Notes: generated by a model from the letters alone, not told the origin. A DNA stretch of 9,267 bases from a bacterium UBA4883 (GCA_002399225.1 DHDF01000061.1:3451-12717), one strand, 5' to 3'. Shown: positions 1-6,590, counted from the stretch's first letter. Numbers and translations are program-made.

Positions 1-167
1 ATGTAAGAAAACAGGGAAACCGAGACAATCGTCCCAGAGACGGCAAGTACTGCAAGCACTGTCGCAATCCCCCGAAGAATCATTTTAAAAACAGATTTAG
101 CGGTTGAAACGTCCTTCTTGCCAACGCTCTGACCGCCGGCATACTGACTGATGTCGGTTTTTTTCAT
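1..167 (-). CDS. N-terminus of a single-pass membrane protein, possibly a class A penicillin-binding protein (partial)
   Basis: The gene starts at the ATG at 167-165 and runs off the left edge of the window, leaving 55 complete codons. An AAAGGTGG ribosome binding site lies about 7 bases upstream. The protein begins with a roughly 28-residue polar, lysine-containing cytoplasmic segment (MKKTDISQYAGG...). A hydrophobic stretch rich in I, L, V and A follows from about residue 29 and continues to the window edge, typical of a signal anchor. This layout is what class A penicillin-binding proteins (transglycosylase/transpeptidase) of Clostridia show before their extracellular domains, but no catalytic domain is visible, so the family is a guess. 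The gene diverges from the BofC-like gene, with 98 bases between the two starts. The call of a membrane protein is firm; PBP is roughly an even bet. Confidence 0.55.
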   Translation of the reverse strand, partial: MKKTDISQYAGGQSVGKKDVSTAKSVFKMILRGIATVLAVLAVSGTIVSVSLFSY

Positions 168-265
168 CCAAACCACCTTTCCCGTTTTATGGCTGGCTGA
201 TTTTTCGATCGATTGAATGTATAAGTTTCCAAAATTTTCAAATAATATGCACAGAGGTGATTTAT

Positions 266-652
266 TTGAAAAAAGCTTCGATGTTTCTGCTGTGCGTTAT
301 GGTTTTACTGACGATCCTGGTCGTTTTGAGGCTTCCGCAAAAAAGCCGACAGCCAAGTTCCAGTTCCGCAGCGGACACAATTACGTCAAGTAATTTTACC
401 TCAATTACGCCTTCAAGTCAAGAAAACAGCGCTATGATCGCTGCAGCCAGCAGGCAGGATCAGGTCTTATATGTTGTCAAGGAATATAAGGGACATATTG
501 GCATCTACCGTGAAGGGGACAAGCTTCCGTTCAAGGAAATCGATGTTGATGTCAGCGTTTTTCCGGAAACAGACCGAAAACTTTTGAAAAACGGGATAAA
601 GGCCAAAGGGACTGCAGAATTGACGCGCGTGATTGAGGATTACGAAGGATAA
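266..652 (+). CDS. Membrane-anchored protein with BofC C-terminal-like domain
   Basis: The start chosen is TTG at 266, because AGAGGTGA (253-260) is well placed as its ribosome binding site; the in-frame GTG at 257 lies inside that site. The product is 128 residues. A short basic N-terminus is followed by one hydrophobic helix (about residues 6-22, FLLCVMVLLTILVVL), then a Ser/Thr-rich linker, then a compact domain. That domain (VLYVVKEYKGHIGIYREG... to the terminal IEDYEG) matches the pattern of the BofC C-terminal domain found in small clostridial proteins: an 'x-V-K-E-Y-x-G-x-I-x-I' strand, a P-E-x-D-R-x-L-L-K-x-G-I segment and an acidic 'EDY' end. In Bacillus, BofC restrains the SpoIVB sporulation signal, but that role cannot be assumed here because the N-terminal BofC domain is absent. 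A TGAATG element at 214-219 upstream loosely resembles a forespore sigma -35, without a clean -10. Confidence 0.72.
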   Translation: MKKASMFLLCVMVLLTILVVLRLPQKSRQPSSSSAADTITSSNFTSITPSSQENSAMIAAASRQDQVLYVVKEYKGHIGIYREGDKLPFKEIDVDVSVFPETDRKLLKNGIKAKGTAELTRVIEDYEG

Positions 653-678
653 AAAAGCGCCGCGTTCGGGAGAAAAGC

Positions 679-691
679 CTGCCGGCGGCAG
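679..691 (-). terminator. Weak hairpin just after the flavodoxin stop codon
   Basis: CTGCC (679-683) pairs with GGCAG (687-691) across a 3-base loop, directly beside the flavodoxin stop codon. On the minus strand it is followed by CTTTTCT. The stem is short and the U-tract is poor, so this is only a possible terminator in the 39-base gap between two converging genes. Confidence 0.25.
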
Positions 692-1234
692 TCAGCGGGA
701 AAGTTCCTGCGTTTCGCCGGCCGCGCCGGACATCTGCCTGGCAAACCGCTCCACTTTTTCTTTAGAGAGAGTAACATAATCCGTTTTCCTATCACGAAGC
801 GCTTCCAGCCCCTGCTCCCTGAGAAACCGATTCAGCAGTTTGTGGGCAATACTGCGCTCCAGAAAGCCCATTTTTGAAAGATAAACGGCTCCGCCCGGAG
901 TGCAAAAGGCGGTAAGGTGCTGAACGATCTCGGCGGAAAGCCCATAATCCAGGAAATGGCGGATCTCCGCCTGGTCCTGCGTCAGGCAGGTCAGATAAAT
1001 GCCAAGCGGCTTTTGCAGCAAGATCCCCAAATATTGTTTGCAGTAATCGCGCACTTCGCGCTGAATCTGTCCCCCGTAAATGGAACTTCCCAAAATCACA
1101 AGATCGTAGGGTTGCGGATTCACCGCCGATTGCTTCAGGTCGGCGGCCTCGGCGCCGGTCATTGAGTCCTCAAGCCAGCGGGCACACTCAGCGGCCGTGC
1201 CGTGGGTGCTGGAATAGGCAATCAAGGTTTTCAT
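692..1234 (-). CDS. Flavodoxin-domain protein, HemG-like
   Basis: This 180-residue protein is a single flavodoxin domain that should bind FMN. The phosphate-binding loop is YSSTHGTA (residues 7-14), right after the first beta strand MKTLIA. A second cofactor-side loop, GSSIYGGQI, spans about residues 49-57 and carries Tyr53. The length and the layout of the C-terminal half (a KMGFLERS-like segment, a basic helix, then TDY and a final helix) match the HemG-type flavodoxin family, whose E. coli member is a quinone-linked protoporphyrinogen oxidase of similar size. No haem genes are nearby, so the substrate is unknown; a general redox or oxidative-stress flavodoxin is equally likely. The ATG at 1234 is preceded by AGGAGA about 11 bases upstream. 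A candidate minus-strand promoter (TTATCA, 18 bases, TTTAAT) is weak. It converges with the BofC-like gene. Confidence 0.85.
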   Translation of the reverse strand: MKTLIAYSSTHGTAAECARWLEDSMTGAEAADLKQSAVNPQPYDLVILGSSIYGGQIQREVRDYCKQYLGILLQKPLGIYLTCLTQDQAEIRHFLDYGLSAEIVQHLTAFCTPGGAVYLSKMGFLERSIAHKLLNRFLREQGLEALRDRKTDYVTLSKEKVERFARQMSGAAGETQELSR

Positions 1235-1327
1235 CTTGTTTTTCTTCTCCTTTCGAAAACGATAAGAACATTAAAGCGTGTAAAAACTGGAATTGATAAT
1301 TTCGCAGCGGATGGATAAGCTAAAATC

Positions 1328-1421
1328 GGCAGAGAAAATATTGTAATTTAAAAACATGCTTTTCGCATGAATATTTTTCCTGTTAGGGCGGGCCGCAAAG
1401 TCCGCCCGGTCTTTTTTTTTA
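1328..1421 (+). ncRNA. Candidate small RNA or orphan leader ending in an intrinsic terminator
   Basis: A strong plus-strand terminator at 1386-1420 has no plus-strand gene upstream of it. Ahead of it lies a possible promoter: TTGATA (1293-1298), a 17-base spacer, and a mediocre -10 TAAGCT (1316-1321), predicting a start near 1328 and a transcript of about 94 bases. The transcript would hold one more structure: AAAATATT (1335-1342) pairs perfectly with AATATTTT (1370-1377). Inside it, a second perfect stem joins CATGC (1355-1359) to GCATG (1365-1369). I do not recognise the RNA as a known riboswitch or T-box family, and no short reading frame with a ribosome binding site was seen. It may instead be a leftover or read-through terminator. 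A -10 this weak keeps confidence low. Confidence 0.3.
1386..1420 (+). terminator. Strong rho-independent terminator (plus strand)
   Basis: GGGCGGGC (1386-1393) pairs with GTCCGCCC (1400-1407), with one G-U pair and a 6-base loop. After GGTC comes an uninterrupted run of nine T (1412-1420). The reverse strand has no T-run, so it works only rightward, away from the minus-strand flavodoxin gene. Confidence 0.85.
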
Positions 1422-1537
1422 TCTGTTTTTGATTGTAACTTCTGAAAAATCCGATGTCAAGGAACAGGCCGAGCGGCATAGTTCTTCCTCAGAGGCGAAA
1501 TTCTCACGGGATTCTCATGAAAAATGCACCGAAACGA

Positions 1538-1565
1538 TTGCAATTTGTAACAATTGATTTATAAT
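1538..1565 (+). promoter_or_regulatory. Sigma-A promoter of the acyltransferase operon
   Basis: TTGCAA (1538-1543), a 16-base spacer, and a perfect TATAAT (1560-1565). The predicted transcription start is near 1572, which gives a leader of about 56 bases before the TTG start at 1628. Confidence 0.75.
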
Positions 1566-1596
1566 TACATGGTTAAATATAGAAGGAATTTTAATC

Positions 1597-1619
1597 TTCG
1601 GCGTGCCGAATCGGGAGGG
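1597..1619 (+). promoter_or_regulatory. Leader stem-loop abutting the ribosome binding site of the acyltransferase
   Basis: TTCGG (1597-1601) pairs with CCGAA (1606-1610) around a CGTG loop. The Shine-Dalgarno sequence GGGAGGG follows at 1613-1619, 8 bases before the TTG start at 1628. The placement of the Shine-Dalgarno supports that TTG start. The GGG of the site could also pair with the CCC just downstream (1623-1625), which would modulate initiation; that is inference. Confidence 0.5.
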
Positions 1620-1627
1620 TTTCCCTG

Positions 1628-3109
1628 TTGTCTTTTATTTCTGTCCAATTTCTTATTTTTTTCCCCCTTGCCGTTTTCATCTATTTTATTCTTCCGAAAA
1701 AGCAGCGATGGATTTGGCTGCTTTTCGCCAGTTATTTTTTTTACATGAATTGGAACCCGCGGTATGGGACTCTACTTGCCGTTTCAACCGCAATTACTTA
1801 TTGCAGCGGCCTCCTGATTGAAAGGGCCGGCTGCCTGCCCGACCCCAAAAGAGCCGCAAAGTGGAAAAAGCTCTGGGTGGCGGCAAGCTTTATTCTGAAC
1901 CTCGGAATTTTGGGGGTCTTCAAATATCTGAACTTTTTTAATGAAATTTACACCGACCTTGTCTCCCTTCTGGGAATATCCGTCGAACGGATGAAATTTG
2001 ATCTGCTGCTTCCCATCGGCATTTCGTTTTACACCTTTCAGGCGCTCAGCTACACAGTGGACGTTTACCGCGGCGACCTGAAACCGGAGCGGAATTTCGG
2101 GAAATACGCCCTTTTCGTCTCCTTTTTCCCTCAGTTGGTTGCGGGCCCGATTGAAAAATCAAAGGATTTACTGCCTCAATTCAGCAAAGCGCAGTCGTTC
2201 GACTACGACCGGGCAAAGCGCGGTCTTCTCTTAATGCTGTGGGGATATTTTCAAAAGGTGGTCGTCGCCGACCGGCTGGCGCAGCTGGTTAAAACGGTTT
2301 ACAGCAGCCCCGGAAAATATTTTGGCGTGGAAGTCGCCGTTGCAAACCTTTTCTTCGCCTTTCAAATCTACTGCGATTTCGCCGGGTATTCCAACATCGC
2401 AATCGGAGCCGCTCAGGTGCTTGGGTATTCTTTGACCACCAACTTCAGCCGCCCTTATTTTTCCCAGTCCATCAAAGAATTCTGGCGCAGATGGCATATC
2501 ACGCTCGGTGCGTGGTTCCGCGATTACCTTTACATTCCGCTCGGCGGCAACCGTTGCTCACGGGTCCGGCACTGCCTGAACCTGTTTCTCGTGTTTGCCG
2601 TCTGCGGGCTTTGGCACGGTGCTTCCTTTACTTTCGTCTTCTGGGGCACCCTGCATGGACTGTACCAGATTTTCGGCCTTCTGCTGAAGCCGGCGCGGCA
2701 AAGGGCCGCAAAGGCGCTGAAAATCGACCCGGACTCTCGGCCAAGCCGCTTTTTAAAAGCCCTCTTTACCTTTCTGCTGGTTGATTTCGCCTGGATTTTT
2801 TTCCGTGCCAATACGCTTTCCGACGCTTTTACATTGATCGGCAATCTGTTCCGGCCGGCAGACCTGTCAAACGGTGCGCTTTTCTCCCTCGGTTTAAAGG
2901 CGCCCGAGTTTTTTGCCGCCCTTGCCGGCATCGCCATCGTTTTAATTGTAGATGCCGTGAGCCAAAAAATTGACCTGCGCGCTCTTCTGCTTAAGAAAAA
3001 TACCGCCGTCCGCTGGACCGCTTACCTTTCGGCCGCACTGATCATTCTGATTTTTGGGATTTACGGGTCGCAGTACACGGCTCAGCAGTTTATTTATTTT
3101 CAATTTTAA
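1628..3109 (+). CDS. MBOAT-family O-acyltransferase, AlgI-like
   Basis: This 493-residue polytopic membrane protein belongs to the membrane-bound O-acyltransferase family (AlgI/DltB/PatA branch), which moves acyl groups, usually acetyl, across the membrane to an extracellular polymer. The N-terminus (about residues 1-40, FLIFFPLAVFIYFILPKKQRW...FYMNW) is the family's usual opening. The AlgI signature EFWRRWH begins at Glu284 and runs on into WFRDYLYIPLGGNR. The presumed catalytic histidine is His330 in LWHGASF, and a second conserved histidine is His343 in TLHGLYQ. Hydrophobic segments continue to the C-terminus. The length is normal for AlgI homologues. The start is TTG with GGGAGGG 8 bases upstream. 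The stop lies 13 bases before the start of the SGNH gene, a typical acyltransferase/SGNH pair. No polysaccharide-synthesis or dlt genes are in view, so the acceptor is not known. Confidence 0.93.
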   Translation: MSFISVQFLIFFPLAVFIYFILPKKQRWIWLLFASYFFYMNWNPRYGTLLAVSTAITYCSGLLIERAGCLPDPKRAAKWKKLWVAASFILNLGILGVFKYLNFFNEIYTDLVSLLGISVERMKFDLLLPIGISFYTFQALSYTVDVYRGDLKPERNFGKYALFVSFFPQLVAGPIEKSKDLLPQFSKAQSFDYDRAKRGLLLMLWGYFQKVVVADRLAQLVKTVYSSPGKYFGVEVAVANLFFAFQIYCDFAGYSNIAIGAAQVLGYSLTTNFSRPYFSQSIKEFWRRWHITLGAWFRDYLYIPLGGNRCSRVRHCLNLFLVFAVCGLWHGASFTFVFWGTLHGLYQIFGLLLKPARQRAAKALKIDPDSRPSRFLKALFTFLLVDFAWIFFRANTLSDAFTLIGNLFRPADLSNGALFSLGLKAPEFFAALAGIAIVLIVDAVSQKIDLRALLLKKNTAVRWTAYLSAALIILIFGIYGSQYTAQQFIYFQF

Positions 3110-3122
3110 AGGGGAACCGATT

Positions 3123-4265
3123 TTGAAAAAGCTGATTGGCAAGGGTCTTATTTTTTTATTTGTTCTCACGCTGATTCTGGCATCTTTATCCAACGTCTTC
3201 ATCTACAAGATTGACCACCGGGGAAAGCTGCTTGAAGGGCTTTACAACTCCAGCGATCCTTACGACGTGGTCCTGATGGGTTCCAGCCACATGAACGGCG
3301 GAATTGATCCCAATGTTCTGTGGAAGCAGCACGGAATTACAAGTTTTAACTACGCAACCGGCGGTCAGCCGATTGACGTTACCTACTATTTGCTGAAAGA
3401 AGTTTTGAAAAAGCATACCCCGTCCGTCGTTGTGGTGGATCTTTATTACATCGGCATGACAACCCCTTATGGGGAAACCGGATTTATCAGCAACGCCCTG
3501 GACAACATGCGCTTTTCCAAAAACAAATTAGAGGCGATTCAGAACTGCACGCCTCAAAAAGAATGGCTTTCTTTCCTGCTGCCCGTGCTTAAATACCATT
3601 TCCGCTGGTCAACTCTGACCCCAGCCGACTTTTTTTACAACAGTTCCTCCATTTATTATCTCAAGGGATTCAGCGCGGGCACCCAGCGGTACGGAAAACA
3701 GGATATCACGAAAGTAACCACAGACAAAAAAGCAGAGATTCCGGCGAAAAATCTTTCCTACCTCTACAAGTTCATCAAACTTTCCAAAGAAAATAAATTC
3801 CAGTTGGTTTTCGTCAACATGCCATGTGATTACACCGAATCCAACCGCTCCAGCGGGTGGGTCAGCGATTGCGAGGCAATGTTCAACACGGTCGCCGATC
3901 TGTGCCAAAAAAATAACGTTCCGTTTTTGGATCTCTGCGACAGGATGGATGAGATCGGGCTTGATTTTTCGCAGGATATGAACAACTCCGGACATCTCAA
4001 TGTCTGGGGTGCTTACAAAACCAGCTCTTATTTCGGCAATTATTTGAAACAGAACTACTCCCTGCCCGACCGGCGCAATGATTCAGCGCTCGCAGCACGC
4101 TGGAATCATGATTACAGTCTCACTCTTTGGCGGCTTCCGTTAAAAACGGCGCGGCAGATACAGCGGCATAAAAGCAGTACGCACTGCGCGACAAGATGTG
4201 TTCATTTTCCGTTGCCGGCGGGGATGAAAAAAACGAACTTTACGGCGCAGTCGAAAATGCCATAA
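3123..4265 (+). CDS. SGNH/GDSL-type acyltransferase partner, probable 3' frameshift
   Basis: Read from TTG at 3123 (AAAGGGG at 3108-3114 is the ribosome binding site, overlapping the upstream stop), the product is 380 residues. It has an N-terminal membrane anchor (about residues 5-27) followed by an extracytoplasmic SGNH-hydrolase-like domain. Block I is GSSH (53-56), with Ser54 or Ser55 as nucleophile. The C-terminal block is SGHLNVWGA with His291. Such proteins pair with MBOAT acyltransferases and complete acyl transfer to, or removal from, an exported glycan. The usual Asp three residues before the His is Asn288 here; Asp285 is nearby. After WNHDY (ending at 4115) the frame reads a basic, Cys-containing tail unlike the rest. 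Restoring one base near 4116 would instead give a short Q-S-H-S-L-A-A-S-V-K-N tail ending at TAA 4169-4171, so a 1-base deletion or sequencing error is likely. Confidence 0.85.
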   Translation: MKKLIGKGLIFLFVLTLILASLSNVFIYKIDHRGKLLEGLYNSSDPYDVVLMGSSHMNGGIDPNVLWKQHGITSFNYATGGQPIDVTYYLLKEVLKKHTPSVVVVDLYYIGMTTPYGETGFISNALDNMRFSKNKLEAIQNCTPQKEWLSFLLPVLKYHFRWSTLTPADFFYNSSSIYYLKGFSAGTQRYGKQDITKVTTDKKAEIPAKNLSYLYKFIKLSKENKFQLVFVNMPCDYTESNRSSGWVSDCEAMFNTVADLCQKNNVPFLDLCDRMDEIGLDFSQDMNNSGHLNVWGAYKTSSYFGNYLKQNYSLPDRRNDSALAARWNHDYSLTLWRLPLKTARQIQRHKSSTHCATRCVHFPLPAGMKKTNFTAQSKMP

Positions 4266-4290
4266 GTTTCCGTATAGTAATTTGGGAACT

Positions 4291-4350
4291 AAAAGAAAAA
4301 TGCGCTTTGAAACGGCCTTAAAGGGCCTAGTCAAAACGCATTTTTCTTTT
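4291..4350. terminator. Long bidirectional terminator between converging units
   Basis: AAAAGAAAAATGCG (4291-4304) pairs perfectly with CGCATTTTTCTTTT (4337-4350). Two further stems are nested inside, TTTGA/TCAAA and GGCC/GGCC. The right arm supplies TTTTTCTTTT for plus-strand transcripts of the acyltransferase operon. The left arm supplies the same run for minus-strand transcripts coming from the small peptide gene at 4415-4522. Confidence 0.88.
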
Positions 4351-4414
4351 AAGAGCCGGCGCTTTAGGAACTTATCTTTCCGAAACTGATTCGCAGCAAT
4401 CCCTGTTCCAAATT

Positions 4415-4522
4415 TCAGTCTCTCTTACAGAGGCCGACGGCGTTCAGGGAAACCGTTGCAATTCCGCAGAGAGTGACAATAATCCCGACAACAAGCCCGG
4501 CTATGCTGAATCCTTTGGACAA
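4415..4522 (-). CDS. 35-residue single-pass membrane peptide
   Basis: A small reading frame starts at TTG 4522-4520, with a strong AGAGGTGA site (4536-4529) 6-7 bases upstream, and ends at TGA 4417-4415. The peptide opens MSKGFSIAGL, continues as one hydrophobic helix rich in Val, Ile, Leu and Gly up to about residue 29, and ends in LCKRD. The charged residues at both ends and the uninterrupted apolar core are typical of a small membrane protein. A promoter with perfect TATAAT lies just upstream and a strong terminator downstream, so it can form its own transcription unit. I do not recognise a family. Alternatives are a toxin-like peptide, a regulator of a membrane complex, or a signalling precursor; nothing in the sequence chooses between them. 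The gene was too short for ordinary gene-length cut-offs. Confidence 0.6.
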   Translation of the reverse strand: MSKGFSIAGLVVGIIVTLCGIATVSLNAVGLCKRD

Positions 4523-4541
4523 TACAATTCACCTCTTTATG

Positions 4542-4571
4542 ATTATAGCACCGGAATCCCGCCGGGTGCAA
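4542..4571 (-). promoter_or_regulatory. Sigma-A-like promoter of the small membrane peptide
   Basis: On the minus strand, TTGCAC (4571-4566), an 18-base spacer and a perfect TATAAT (4547-4542). The expected start (about 4535-4536) falls at the edge of the ribosome binding site, so the 5' leader would be only about 14 bases. Confidence 0.6.
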
Positions 4572-4583
4572 GGCGCCTTTCAG

Positions 4584-4616
4584 CCCTTCGCACCGCCGCT
4601 GAGAGTGCGAAAAGGG
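4584..4616. other. Inverted repeat upstream of the peptide promoter
   Basis: TTCGCAC (4587-4593) pairs with GTGCGAA (4605-4611). CCC (4584-4586) and GGG (4614-4616) extend the stem past a 2-base bulge. It has no T-run on either strand. It sits 12 bases beyond the -35 of the peptide promoter and could be a regulator-binding site or part of a terminator for read-through from the surface-protein gene. Confidence 0.4.
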
Positions 4617-4629
4617 ACCTAGGTGAGAT

Positions 4630-4664
4630 AAGAAAGCTCCTGCCGAGATCCTTTCGGCAAGAGC
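4630..4664 (-). terminator. Probable terminator of the secreted repeat protein gene
   Basis: On the minus strand GCTC (4664-4661) and TGCCGA (4659-4654) pair with TCGGCA (4646-4641) and GAGC (4639-4636), with one mismatch between them. The stem is followed by TTTCTT (4635-4630). It lies 20 bases past the stop codon at 4685. The T-run is short, so termination may be partial. Confidence 0.5.
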
Positions 4665-4684
4665 AAAATGATTTGATTCCAATA

Positions 4685-6553
4685 CTATGCGAGCGCAACT
4701 AATCGGGCACTGGTGCCTCCGGCTCTCACACCGTCCCGCACCGTGACCGCCGTTTGAACATGCCCGCCTCCGGAGATGGAAAAAGTAACAGCCGCCGTTC
4801 CGGGGCTTTGCCCGCAGATCTGGTAAAGAAGCAGCTTTCCGCTCTTCCTTAAATACTGGACGGAGACGCAGGACCGGTCAGAGGAAGCCCAGATGGAGCC
4901 TGCCCCAATCCCTTTCGCCTCAACCCCAATGATATACTTGTTGCCCGGAGCCATCGTATAGGATGCCGTATCCACTTTGATCCCGTTGGAGACATTGGCA
5001 ATCATTTTCTGACCTCCGATGTCGATGGTCACCTGGCCTTTTCCAATCCCCGTGACCGGATAAATCCAGGCGGAATAGCCGTTGCTGTCTTTCACTGCGG
5101 TTCCGGCGCCGACGGTTGCGACGGCGGAATTGTAAGAACTCGATTTCGGTGCGGCGGACGACGAAGTATGCGCCAGCACCCAGTAACGGTCTCCCGGCAG
5201 AATCGACACCGAAGTCGTATCGAGGGTAAACGATCCGCTGGAGTTATTATTATCGCTCGGAGTGTCAGAATAGCCTGTATAAAGGGCACAGGAATCGGAT
5301 TTGTAGTCATCCATCCGATCCCCGTGCGTGTCTTCCAGATAGGCAATCAGAGTAGCCTTGGCCATTCCCTGGTGGGAAGACGAAACCGAAACCGTGCAGG
5401 AAAGGCCGCTGGAATCTACCGATGTGGAAAAGGCGGAAGAATCGCCATGCACATCCCAGACCACTTTCGTGCCCGTTGCAAATTTAGAAAGGTTCGGTTC
5501 CACCTGCGCCTTAACGGTTTCGGAAGCGCCGCTTTTCAGCGACAGAGACTGACGGTTGAGTGTGATTCCATCCGAAATCGTTTTGGTCAGGACGAAACGA
5601 TCCTGCCGGCCACTGCCCGATTCCGCTTCCAAGCCGTAATTATAAACCCGAACATCATCCGGGGACACCGTGTCGCTGTCCGCATAAAAGGCTACATCCC
5701 CGCGGCTGACATGGTTGCTGAAAACCAGCAGCGGCTCTCCGTCAATCGATCCGTCCACCGTTAGCTGACCGGAACGGAAATACAGAGTACCCGGGCCTGT
5801 CAGAGTATCCACATCCACTGAGGAACTCGCGTCGAATTCCGATTTTTCCGTAATGTAAAGCTCCCCCGCCTCGACTTTTCCATTTGCGATCGCGGTCGTG
5901 CTGTCCTTGACCACAATCTTCTGCAGATTTTCCAGCGGCGGAAGCATATCGGTATATTTGCTGATAGACAGGGTCCCGGAGTCGTCCCCGTCAATTTTCC
6001 TCGCTTTCAGCGTGCATTGATTGAGAGTGATGTCCCCTTTGCATTTCATGGTTCCGATCAAATTTAAGTTGGTATTAGAGGAAATGGTGATCTCGTCGGC
6101 TTCCAAGCTGCCCCCGATTTTGATGGTACCGCTCAGCTTTGCTTCCTCGTCGGTGTAAACGTCGTGCCGGATATTGCCGCCCTTTAAGGTCAGGTCGTCG
6201 CCCGCACTGATGGATTCCAAATCTCCTTCAGTGACTTCCGCCTTTCCACTGCAGGAAACCGCTTTCATCGTTCCTCCTTTAACGGTCAGTTCGGAACTGC
6301 TTCCATTTACAGTGATATTCCCCATATCGCCGCTTTTAATCGTCACGTCTCCGGTAAAAGTATGATCTTTTCCCGTGATATCTGTAAATGCATCCTTGTC
6401 CCAGGTCTTACCCCAGTCCGAGGCTGAGCCATAATAGGTTCGCGCCCCGTGCATGTCGACCACGGTGTCGTAGGACGACGAAGATGCGAAAGCGGGCGGC
6501 GCGGACAAAAACAGAACCAGGAATGCCAAAAGCGCAGCAGTCCATTTTCTCAT
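4685..6553 (-). CDS. Large secreted protein with beta-rich repeats and Ig-like repeats
   Basis: The product is 622 residues from ATG 6553, preceded by GGGGG about 8 bases upstream; a TTG immediately before it (6556) is a possible alternative. A clear signal peptide covers residues 1-24 (MRKWTAALLAFLVLFLSAPPAFA). From about 45 to 280 the chain is made of short alternating polar/apolar strands with turns (for example TFTGDVTIKSGDMGNITVNG), a pattern that suggests a right-handed beta-helix or similar stacked fold. From about 330 to 610 come Ig-like segments: one Big_2-like (SLSLKSGASETVKAQVEP) and two related repeats beginning FTLDTTSVSILPGDRY and IKVDTASYTMAPGNKY. There is no LPXTG motif, C-terminal membrane helix or catalytic motif. 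It is probably a surface-associated or matrix protein. Its own strong promoter lies upstream. Confidence 0.8.
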   Translation of the reverse strand: MRKWTAALLAFLVLFLSAPPAFASSSSYDTVVDMHGARTYYGSASDWGKTWDKDAFTDITGKDHTFTGDVTIKSGDMGNITVNGSSSELTVKGGTMKAVSCSGKAEVTEGDLESISAGDDLTLKGGNIRHDVYTDEEAKLSGTIKIGGSLEADEITISSNTNLNLIGTMKCKGDITLNQCTLKARKIDGDDSGTLSISKYTDMLPPLENLQKIVVKDSTTAIANGKVEAGELYITEKSEFDASSSVDVDTLTGPGTLYFRSGQLTVDGSIDGEPLLVFSNHVSRGDVAFYADSDTVSPDDVRVYNYGLEAESGSGRQDRFVLTKTISDGITLNRQSLSLKSGASETVKAQVEPNLSKFATGTKVVWDVHGDSSAFSTSVDSSGLSCTVSVSSSHQGMAKATLIAYLEDTHGDRMDDYKSDSCALYTGYSDTPSDNNNSSGSFTLDTTSVSILPGDRYWVLAHTSSSAAPKSSSYNSAVATVGAGTAVKDSNGYSAWIYPVTGIGKGQVTIDIGGQKMIANVSNGIKVDTASYTMAPGNKYIIGVEAKGIGAGSIWASSDRSCVSVQYLRKSGKLLLYQICGQSPGTAAVTFSISGGGHVQTAVTVRDGVRAGGTSARLVALA

Positions 6554-6590
6554 CAAAAATTCCCCCTGATGTTCTTTAAACTAAAATCCG

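Noticed and set aside
257..265. GTG at 257 as start of the BofC-like gene
   Set aside because: It lies within the AGAGGTGA ribosome binding site that correctly serves the TTG at 266.
2530..2937. 135-residue minus-strand open frame inside the MBOAT gene
   Set aside because: Basic, low-information antisense shadow of a confidently assigned gene.
4196..4318. Small plus-strand frame starting MCSFSVAGGDEKN
   Set aside because: Coding-like composition but no ribosome binding site, and it ends inside the terminator; kept only as a remark on the frameshift.
4548..4664. Riboswitch or T-box leader upstream of the small peptide
   Set aside because: Several stems are present but none of the conserved motifs of T-box, SAM, TPP, glycine or cyclic-di-GMP classes is visible, and the promoter lies downstream of them.
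4425..4682. 85-residue minus-strand open frame overlapping the small peptide
   Set aside because: It runs through the terminator, inverted repeat and promoter; the 35-residue frame has a far better ribosome binding site and composition.
5168..5764. 198-residue plus-strand open frame inside the secreted protein gene
   Set aside because: Arg/Ile-rich antisense shadow of the repeat-protein gene with no ribosome binding site or family pattern.
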